Shown here piece after piece: positions 24,045 to 32,149 of a stretch of 64,000 bases of DNA; the first letter of the stretch is position 1, and the number at the start of each line of letters is the position of its first letter. Position numbers and translations under genes: made by a program. Where the stretch lies: NCBI GenBank assembly GCA_964058845.1, contig CAXKVR010000089.1, forward strand, positions 124,001 to 188,000. The letters run 5' to 3'. The stretch comes from Carex sylvatica. Its lineage: Eukaryota; Streptophyta; Magnoliopsida; Poales; Cyperaceae. The notes below the pieces were generated by a model, which worked only from the letters and a program-made list of their open reading frames with translations, searched no databases and had not been told where the DNA came from.

Positions 24045-24890
24045 TATATATATATATATTTGTATATTAGCCTAAATATAAATGGTCAAAATTATAAATT
24101 TGTATGCCCAACTTGCTGAAATAAATAAATATATATATATTTAACAATAGCATTAAATATCAATAAATTATGATATTAGCTTTAATATTCATGTTATTAT
24201 AACTTAATTAGAAAATAGACATATATCTTATTATAAATAACGTTATAACATAAATGCAAATGTGATTCTTCATCTAATTTATTGTTTTTACTGATAATAA
24301 TGGTGGGACTAATTTGTTATATATCAAAAACTATAATAGTCAAAATGACAAGTGATACTTTATAGACCAAAATATTACTTTTAAACTTTTTCAGATCAAA
24401 ATGATAAACTAGTGATACTTTAAGGACTAAATGATAAACAACTAATACTTGAAGAACCATTTATATAATTAGCTTTTTAATAAAAACCAGTGGCATCACT
24501 TATTTCTTTTCCTTGAGAGTGCTTATATATATCATTTATAGTAACAAGTAGTGACCTATTGTGCTCTCAAAATAGCAAAAACATGTCAGTGACCATGTCA
24601 TACCTGGGTTTTCACACGCTCAATTCCAGTGCCCACATATATAGGTGTTTATACCTTCTGTGCTAGTTGTATATATATATATATATACCTTTCATTTTCG
24701 TGCTAGGTGTTCATAGGGATGTTTATGAGTACAGTACGAGTTGGATGGAGATATTTTATTTTTATACCTACTTAAAATTAGTCTTACTTATAATACTCAT
24801 CATTATTCATTAAATATGAGATTATTCTTACGTACTCTATCCTTATCCAATAAGATAACAGGTAACAAAATGAATAACGGCTATTTCTCA
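24045..24890. other. AT-rich non-coding DNA
   Basis: I see no gene here. Short TA tracts and repeated GATACTTTA/GATAAAC phrases (24340-24450) are present. Confidence 0.35.
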
Positions 24891-25140
24891 TGTAATATAG
24901 GCGATTTAATAATTAGTCTATTTTAATTACCGATTTATTGGATTTAAATTTGACTCATATTATAAAAATCATAAAATTTAACAATTACATCTAACACAGT
25001 TGGTTAAGACATTCCTATTCATATAAAATGTACGAATTTGACATTCAACTATTGTTGAAATTTATAAAAGATAAGGGCAATTCATATTTACACGCATTTT
25101 TTAAATCCATCTATGGTTGGAATTTATTAAAAAAAGAGAG
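24890..25140. repeat. Direct repeat, copy 1 of 2
   Basis: It shares in order with 25698-26530: CATGTAATAT, ATTAGTCTATTTTAATTACC, TTTGACTCATATTA, ACATCTAACACA, CCTATTCATATAAAA and, further, TTTTAAATCCATCTAT. The ACACAGTTGGTTAAG phrase looks like a tRNA-type A box, so the unit may be SINE-derived. Confidence 0.6.
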
Positions 25141-25149
25141 AAATAGAGG

Positions 25150-25455
25150 GATTGGACTCCACTATAAATTAATATTTTTGTTTTTAAAGTCTAAATCAAC
25201 CAACATGATCTCCATATTAAAATTATACTTTCAAACAATAGTTTATATTTTTAGAACTTTTTTACTATTTTTTAGATAGGTAAAAAATCACTACTTTTGA
25301 ATGGTCTAGAATATTTAATTAATCCAGTGAACTTCTACTAAATAAAAAAAATAGCACAACAATTCTAAAAAATATAAAATTTAATTTACAAGTATATTTT
25401 TACATAGAGATTATATTAAGCGGTATAAATTAACTACTTAAGACTTCAAAAATAA
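25150..25455. mobile_element. Worn palindromic MITE of the TTTTTACTATTT family
   Basis: The arms contain TTTTTACTATTTTTTAGATA and, inverted, AATTCTAAAAAATATAAAAT with TACTAAATAAAAAAAATAG. It is diverged and the ends are not sharp. Confidence 0.5.
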
Positions 25456-25697
25456 AGGAATAGATGAATATGCTTGCTGAATTATAGAAAAGACAGGTGG
25501 ATGAATTATGTGCTTTCTAAAAAGAGAAATAGTAAAAAGGAAAGCAAAGTCTAAAAAAGAAATGCATTTTTTTATATGTTTATTAATCATTAGTAAAAGA
25601 TTTAATTAATCTTACTACAAGAAGCAATCATTAATTACTCATTCGAGAAGCAATCTAAAAAACTAGTTTTCTTTGGGTAGTTACTAAACTTTACCAT

Positions 25698-25930
25698 TTA
25701 TCATGTAATATATGCTATTGAATAATTAGTCTATTTTAATTACCAACGTAGTGGCTTTCAATTTGACTCATATTACAAAGATCATTAAATTTAACAATAA
25801 CATCTAACACAATGATTAATTAAGCAAATCCTATTCATATAAAAGACATGAATTTGATAATTATAAAAAATAAGGACTATTCATATTTAACTAAGGCATT
25901 ATGTATTAATCACTTTATTAAAACAAGAAG

Positions 25931-25981
<51 letters not shown>

Positions 25982-26400
25982 GTTGGCTACTATGCTTATA
26001 TAAGCATATCTACACATATGCTTATAACTCATTTTTGTGTTTCCAATGTCCAAATAGTCGATCTGAACCGTTAGATGTGATCTCTATATTGAAATATGCT
26101 TGGAGACCAAATTTTACATTTTTCTGACTTTTTTTACTATTTATTAAGTCAATTTGAAAATCTCTGATCCAACGGTGGCTTCTGATTTTACTGTTTTGTT
26201 AAGTCACCGTTGGATCAGCGATTTTCAAAGTGGCTTAATAAATAGTAAAAAAATTCATAAAAATGTAAAATTTGGTCTCCAAGCACATATTAATATAGAG
26301 AACAAGATGAACGGTTCAGATCAACCATTTGGACATTGGAAACACAAAAATGAGTTATAAGTATATGTGGGGATATGCTTATATAAGCATAGTAGCCAAC

Positions 26401-26436
<36 letters not shown>

Positions 26437-26530
26437 CTACATAGTGCTACAATATTTGACTAAGGCACTATCCTTGAGAGAAGGCACATCTTTTAAAATC
26501 CATCTATAGTTGGAATTTTTTAAAACAAAA
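25698..26530. repeat. Direct repeat, copy 2, carrying a MITE insertion
   Basis: It is the counterpart of 24890-25140. Between the shared CATATTTA and AAATCCATCTAT blocks it has ~580 extra bp that include the MITE at 25979. The extra DNA is bordered by similar 16-bp phrases AACTAAGGCATTATG and GACTAAGGCACTATC. Confidence 0.6.
25979..26403. mobile_element. Palindromic MITE in a (TA)n tract, copy 2
   Basis: Same family as 23619-24044, with GAGGTTGGCTACTATGC at the left and GCATAGTAGCCAACCCC at the right. A 45-bp TA tract lies to the left and a 27-bp one to the right. Few differences from copy 1 suggest that both moved recently. Confidence 0.88.
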
Positions 26531-26599
26531 AAGGGGATGAGGGACTGAGCCAAATTAGACAACTCTTTTGCAAATGTGGTATTTTTTTTTTTGGAAAAT

Positions 26600-26692
26600 A
26601 TTTGTAGAAGCTACGAAGTTGTGAGAGGAATCGAACTCTCGATTTTTGGGTACAACAACTCTAGGACTTTTTTTTAACAAATTGTGCTACCT
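26600..26692 (-). mobile_element. tRNA-derived SINE-like element
   Basis: On the minus strand GTAGCACAATTTGTTAA (A-box-like, 26674-26690) is followed by GAGTTCGATTC (B box, 26628-26638) and a downstream tail running into A-rich sequence (26581-26592 on the plus strand is T-rich). This is the layout of a Pol III retroposon. No tRNA fold is convincing. Confidence 0.55.
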
Positions 26693-26699
26693 CCCCTTT

Positions 26700-27376
26700 C
26701 AAATGTGGTATATTTTTTATTATATGATTAGTGATAATTAGTATTTAACTTTCTTTTGAAATAAATTAAAGTACAAGTAACTTGTTTGAAACAAATTATA
26801 GCTAATTAAGTTCTAATTCAAGAGGACTTAAATAAAAAAAATGATTAATGGTCAGATGAAGTGCAGAATTGCAAAGACTTTAGTTTGGCTGCAATTACAC
26901 TTCATTTCAAATTAATATAATATTTGAAAGGCTTACAGAATTCGATTTAAACTCTAAAAGAGAATTATATCAAATTTTCTTTATATATAGTTCTTGTTTC
27001 ACAGCAAAAGAGAAGAGAGAGAAAATTTAGTACTGAGTTCAAATATAGTAGTAGCAAAATTAAATTAAGTTATTTACTGGATTAATTATATGTGCAACGG
27101 TGATATTGCTTCAATTATAATTTGAATAATATCTCAAAATAATAAGCACTAAGAAAAAATATAAAAAAAAGATACTTAAACATATAAATAAGATCAAATT
27201 TGGTAACCAACATTGTTCTTCCAATGCCAATTTTACTGAATTATCTCTACTAATTACAAGTCAAAATTATAAATCCTTGCTTATTCTCGCAAGAAAATAG
27301 AAGGGATCCTACATTACATGTACAAAAACTAATTAAGCAAAAAAAAAAAAAAAATCGACTCGACTCGATTAATTAA
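26700..27376. other. AT-rich non-coding DNA, 3' of DVL copy 3
   Basis: I see no gene or bounded element. The part next to 27377 is probably the 3' UTR and downstream region of the third DVL gene. Confidence 0.35.
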
Positions 27377-27496
27377 TCAATCATCCGATTTAAGAAGCAT
27401 TATAATGCAACGGCGAATTATGTAGAGCTTGGATCTCTTCTCCTTTAAAGATCTGCCCATTGATCTTGTTCTTCCTTGGCTCATTAGCTTCACCAT
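27377..27496 (-). CDS. DVL/ROTUNDIFOLIA-like small polypeptide, copy 3
   Basis: This 39-residue DVL/RTFL family peptide has a basic, serine- and arginine-containing head (1-16) and an RTF domain: [15 protein letters not shown] at 16-30, then IIMLLKSDD. The C-terminus departs from the family's usual LLCWHD: the cysteine and the aromatic-histidine pair are replaced by KSDD. The cysteine in RRC is kept. The start ATG (27494-27496) follows an in-frame TGA only 12 nt upstream. It is intronless, with a TATA-like box ~136 bp upstream. A longer open frame on the same strand (27390-27650) is in another reading frame and is a shadow. Function is inferred from the family; the altered end could change membrane attachment or partner binding. 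Confidence 0.88.
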   Translation of the reverse strand: MVKLMSQGRTRSMGRSLKEKRSKLYIIRRCIIMLLKSDD

Positions 27497-27631
27497 TTTT
27501 CTCTCTAATCAAGTAATTAGTGGAAAGGAGAAGGGGCTTAGGAAAATTTTGTGGGTTTGTTTTATTTCTTCTTTCTTCTTCTTTTGCTCTCTTGTTTTTG
27601 GAAATGGTTGATACAAGAAGAGGTGTTGATG

Positions 27632-27648
27632 GATATATATTTATATAC
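27632..27648 (-). promoter_or_regulatory. TATA-like box of DVL copy 3
   Basis: The minus strand reads GTATATAAATATATAT, about 136-150 bp upstream of the ATG. Confidence 0.5.
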
Positions 27649-27760
27649 AATGAGAGGAGAGATGGAGGGATGGAGTGACAGAGATATGTTTTTTTTTATA
27701 TAATTAATATATTTATTTTTGGGTTTTACAGAGAGAGTTGACAAACAACCCATATGGGGT

Positions 27761-27781
27761 TGTCTAGTAAATGTTCCCCAC
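27761..27781 (-). promoter_or_regulatory. Upstream motif shared with DVL copy 4
   Basis: TGTCTAGTAAATGTTCCCC here parallels TGTCTAGTAGGTGTCTCC at 31446, at 265 and 207 bp upstream of the respective ATGs. It may be a conserved promoter element or a remnant of the gene duplication. Confidence 0.35.
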
Positions 27782-28017
27782 TAATGAAGGCTCAATTAAG
27801 GCTTATTAGGTAAATTGTTTATTTCATAATCAATTAATTAATTGCAATTTCTTTTTCCTTGTCTCTGGTCCAACACAGGCAGAAAGAGACCTTTTTTTTC
27901 TCTTCAGAAAATCTGTCTGCTAATGATAATTAAGTTGATAATATCTTCTTTCATTGAACAGCAATTCCATTCAAATTAAGCAAGACACAATTAATGCACC
28001 TAACAGTTGGAGGTGAG

Positions 28018-28159
28018 TAGTGGTGCAAACGGATTGGATATTATCCGATCGTATTAAAAAATTTAATACGAATATCTAATATCCGAATATCTGTACGGAT
28101 ACGGATACGGATATAATTTTACCACTATCCGATCCGTATTCGATCCGTTTGCACCCCTA
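28018..28159. mobile_element. 142-bp hAT-like MITE with 8-bp TSD
   Basis: The left end TAGTGGTGCAAACGGAT pairs with the right end ATCCGTTTGCACCCCTA. A perfect duplication GAGGTGAG flanks it (28010-28017 and 28160-28167). Internal GGATACGGATACGG and TATCCGAT repeats are typical of hAT subterminal regions. Confidence 0.88.
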
Positions 28160-28239
28160 GAGGTGAGGGAAAAAGGAAATTTATAATTTTATCCATTAAA
28201 TTTATAATTTTTGCATGCTATATTATTTTGAATAAAGAT

Positions 28240-29465
28240 TTGTTTCTCCCAGTTTATTTCTCCCATTCATCCTCCAATCATTAATTATATGAGGGAACAC
28301 AACTTTCAGCACAAAAAGACAAAATAAAATGCGTATCAGTCATTAATAATGTGGAGGACTGCTAATTAACTGAGAGACTACTTATATTTGAAAAACTTTA
28401 CAACTGATGCGCGCAAATATGTATACTTATATACACAAGTATTAATCTCTAATATAATATAGTAAGTATTCATATATTGATATCAAGTATTTCTTTAAAC
28501 AATCTTTCTTATCATATACTCATTTTTTGCATATTTTTAAATGTGGTTTTTTTTTTCTTACTTCAATGTCACCCATAGTTCTAACAAATTGTGAATTTTT
28601 TTGCGAATCTAAAGTCACAGACATATTCTACGTAATTTTCTCTTTCAAATGAGATCCATGATGAAGTACTTTTGAGTTGTCCATCGTGCAAGTATTCATA
28701 ACTCGTCGCGATCTCGATCTAGACCGCATCACCTCCGACTTCCTATCTGTCGGCTCCTACTGATTCGTCAGCAACAAGGTTTTTCAGGTTGTCACAGGCA
28801 ATTTATGAATGTTTTCCCAACGAGACATGAATACTTGCATGACGAGGTATGAATACTTGCATGATGAAGTATGAATACTTGATTAACGAAGTATCAATAC
28901 TTGCACAACGATGTATGAATACTTGCTCGACGTGGTAGAATACTTGTCCCACGAGGTATGAAACTACATGACGAGATATGAATACTTATGCGACAGACAA
29001 CTCGAAAGATGTCATCATGGATCTCATTTAAAAGAGAAAATTACGTAAAAGACGTTCGTGATATTAGATTCACAATTTTTTTCACAAATCGTCAAAAATA
29101 TTAGTGAGATTGAACGGAAAAAAAAAATCCACCTCTAGAAACGTGTAAAAGATGGGTGTGATGTGTCTGGTTTTAAAAAAAAAAAAACTTAGTATTTTAG
29201 ATATGAATACTTGATCTATTATATATTAACACTTGCATACATATGTGTCTATATTTGCGCATGCCAGTTGTAAAATCTATCAAATATTAAGTGGTCCCTC
29301 AAGTAGTTAGTGGTCCACCCAGTAAATAAGCAGCCCCTCAACTTAATAACCGATAATGACGCATTTTATTTTGTCTTTAAGTATTGAAAGTTGTGGTCCC
29401 CTCTTAATTAGTGGTCAACAAAGACAGTTATTGACTATGGGATAAATGGAGAAAATGAAGTGGGG
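28240..29465. mobile_element. Foldback element with a minisatellite core
   Basis: Two degenerate inverted arms of roughly 400-450 bp surround a tandem array. Paired landmarks, left versus inverted right, are CACAACTTTCA, AGACAAAATAAAATGCGT, GGACTGCTAATT/GGACCACTAACT, TTTACAACTG, CGCAAATAT and AATTTTCTCTTT followed by AATGAGATCCATGATGA. No coding frame is seen. The outer borders are approximate and no target duplication was identified. The structure resembles plant foldback/Mutator-type elements. Confidence 0.7.
28822..28994. repeat. Minisatellite, eight ~22-bp units
   Basis: Units follow GAGGTATGAATACTTGCATGAC-like spacing: GAGGTATGAA then TACTTGCATGAC, with 20-22 bp per unit and a conserved GAATACTTG. 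It forms the centre of the foldback element, and GAATACTTG phrases also occur in its arms (28641-28700, 29205-29215). Confidence 0.85.
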
Positions 29466-31110
29466 GATAGTTAGTCGATCCCTATTATTTTTGGGTCTCT
29501 TTACTAAATTAAACTACAATACACTAGATTATCTAGTCCCACAATCTCAATTTCTTTGTTACTTTGTCCTGACTAGTGTATTGCAAAAGTACAACGTGCC
29601 GGAGATATGTGCTGATAAGCACAGCTAAGAACACATCATAACATGGCACGTATTGTTAGGCATATGTATCATGTCAAGTGTATGTACCATATGTGTTTTT
29701 ACCGTGTTCTTATTCGTGTTATATCCGATTTTTTTTTTTAAAATCTGCAAGTACGAGACATCTAGCACAGACAAATATGGGTACAACACATGTACGATAC
29801 AACACGGCACAACACATTTAATATTTTCTATTTTATAGATATTTTTTTGAAAATTTTGTTTCAAAACACAAAATTACTACAAAATATTTAAATTTTTTTT
29901 GAAACTAATCTAATTTATTTCTGAATTTCTGGATATTTTTCCATATTTTTTTAACATTTACACAATTTTAAAGTAACAAATTATCAAAATAAAAAATAAA
30001 AATTGGCACAGCACGTCTAAGTACCGGCATGACAGTCGAAATACACCGTACCAAACCGTGTCTTGCTATTAAACGTGTTGTGTTCATTTCCAGCACTGTG
30101 TGACACGACATGATACGTCTAGAAATTTTAACGTATTGACACATCACAACCTTGTTCGGAACACTCCTAAACACAATATGCCACAGTACACTAGTCCTGG
30201 CTAACCGTTAAGTTTTGTTTTTGAAACAACACAAGCACAAACTACCTCAAGAAAAAAAATTAGCACAACAAGGAAATTAAATTTTTTTTTTTTTTTGAAA
30301 ACTTGGTATTAACTACTAAAGTTAAAAAAAGAAAATTAGTTAACTAACATTTTTTGTGGCTTTGCATTAATTATATATCTTTTAATAAGGTAAGATTTTG
30401 CAAGATATGCAACAGAATGGCATATTTTTTTTATATATTTTGCTCCTCTCTGAAGAAACAGTTAAGTAGGGTCTCATTTTTATTTTATTATGAAATGAGT
30501 AGAGGTTATAACTGTTCCGTTAACATAATATACTGAAATTGGGCTCCTAATTTATTAATTTCCAAATTGTTGTTTGTTAAGTGGTTAATTAGCTGGACAT
30601 TTACTACAACCGACTCAACAAATACATTGACCATCTTTTCGTTTTACAGAAGCCAAATTGCAATTTAGTCCTCTTAGTTAGATAAAATTACTCAAACATT
30701 ACTTGTAAAAATTTCTTCTGAATTAGCATAAAGATTGAAAATAGTAACAAATTAAGAAACCAGTATAAATAGATTATAACTTGCAAATTGATTGGACCAA
30801 GCAAGCTGAATAATTAACCCAATTTGATGACCATGGAAAAACAAAAACTGATATTAAAAAGTATGAGTAGAGGATTTAAATATGCCATAAACCTTCCTTG
30901 CATTCTATTAATTCCATTGATTTATCAAAGTGGAAAACCTCATACAAGTTACAATTAACATTGCCCCTATTCTAATACCAATCTAAAGAAAAATCCTACA
31001 AAAACATGACTATATCATCTCTCATCCTATTTACAATTGGATTCACCACAAAACTAAAAAACAAAAAACCCTAAAAATTCAAACTTTTCTCTCCCCTTTT
31101 TTGCCATCAA
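29466..31110. other. Non-coding DNA, partly worn transposon
   Basis: About 29640-30180 is rich in CACAACAC, ACACGGCACAAC and ACACGACATGATACG motifs, which suggests a worn inverted-repeat transposon, but I could not match termini. No gene is recognised. The part next to 31111 is probably 3' UTR of DVL copy 4. Confidence 0.4.
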
Positions 31111-31239
31111 TTAATTATTCCATGGGAGAAGCAACACAATGCACCGTCGGATGATATATAGCTTTGCTCTTTGCTCTTTCAAAGTCTTGCTAATCCCTTC
31201 TCTCTCCTTCCTCATTCTATTATTTGCTCCAAGCTTCAT
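31111..31239 (-). CDS. DVL/ROTUNDIFOLIA-like small polypeptide, copy 4
   Basis: This 42-residue DVL/RTFL family peptide has a variable head (1-18, K/R/E/N-rich) and an RTF domain: [15 protein letters not shown] at 19-33, then IVLLLPWNN. The terminus differs from the usual LLCWHD: cysteine becomes proline, and the acidic end becomes NN, with the tryptophan kept. The ATG (31237-31239) follows an in-frame TGA 6 nt upstream, so the start is well fixed. It is intronless, with a TATA-like box ~102 bp upstream. This is the last of the four same-strand copies. Repeated blocks upstream (31745-34690) may hold its regulatory DNA. Role is inferred from the family. Confidence 0.92.
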   Translation of the reverse strand: MKLGANNRMRKEREGISKTLKEQRAKLYIIRRCIVLLLPWNN

Positions 31240-31340
31240 CTTTGATCAATTAATGGAGATATATATTGTTGGTATCTAATGTGGAAATGCTTTGTTCTTT
31301 GGTTGGTTTGATTTGGTTTTTGAAAGAAGGGAAGGAGGGG

Positions 31341-31353
31341 CATATTTATATAG
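31341..31353 (-). promoter_or_regulatory. TATA-like box of DVL copy 4
   Basis: The minus strand reads CTATATAAATATG, 102 bp upstream of the ATG. Confidence 0.55.
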
Positions 31354-31445
31354 TGAATCTCTTTAGGTAAGATAATATTTTGTAAAGGGAGATAGAATAA
31401 AAAAATGAATAAATTAGGTAAAGTGTCATAGAATCCCTCGTGTGA

Positions 31446-31463
31446 TGTCTAGTAGGTGTCTCC
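31446..31463 (-). promoter_or_regulatory. Upstream motif shared with DVL copy 3
   Basis: TGTCTAGTAGGTGTCTCC is the counterpart of the motif at 27761. Each lies 100-130 bp beyond the TATA-like box. Confidence 0.35.
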
Positions 31464-31744
31464 TAACAGACAATGTTAGAGGTCTCTTTGGTTGATTTTG
31501 TGTCTCCTATTTGATTCCTTTGACTAATTATTGGGACCATGTATTCATTGGTTTAGCAATCATTACAAAAATTGCTTTAAATAGTGGTCTTGTGAGATGA
31601 TAGGCAATTATTTAATCTTAATAGTTGATTAGATAAGCATTGGTTATGGTGTGGGAATAAGATAATAAATTAGTAAACTATTAAGACATGACTGTTGGGT
31701 TACATGAAATGTTGAGCCATTTTGTTCCTGACTGTTGGATGCAA

Positions 31745-32105
31745 TGAAATGTTATGAGATGTAAATTATGTTTAGTTAAATACAAAATTAAATATGAATT
31801 TAATACAAGTTTTTGTTAAGAATAAATTATCTATATAGTTAAAATTGCACATAATTTATACTTATGCATGAAAATACAAAGATAATAATTACCTTTTCCC
31901 CTTGTTAGTGACTTTCAAATGTAATTTTGGGTTTTGTGCATTATTCATAATGTGAAATTTGTAAATTATGTCTTGTTAATTACAAAAAATTACATAGGAA
32001 TTTAATATAAGTTTTTGTCAAGAATAAATTACATATATATTTAAATTTACACATACAAAAATATATAGATTTCCCCTTGTTAGTAACTTTCAAATGTTCT
32101 TTCTT
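31745..32105. repeat. Two tandem ~190-bp copies upstream of DVL copy 4
   Basis: Copies at about 31750-31930 and 31955-32105 share TGTAAATTATGT, GAATTTAATA, AAGTTTTTGT, AAGAATAAATTA and CCCCTTGTTAGT followed by ACTTTCAAATGT. They are moderately diverged. Confidence 0.65.
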
Positions 32106-32149
32106 AGAATGCACATTTTTATCTATGTATTTTTGTAAGGTGTTTTGTT

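Noticed and set aside
27390..27650. 86-codon minus-strand frame over DVL copy 3
   Set aside because: It is in a different frame from the RTF domain and has no family resemblance; the real gene is the 39-codon frame at 27377-27496.
28822..28994. CRISPR-like array
   Set aside because: Units are contiguous 20-22-bp tandem repeats without unique spacers, in plant DNA; it is a minisatellite.
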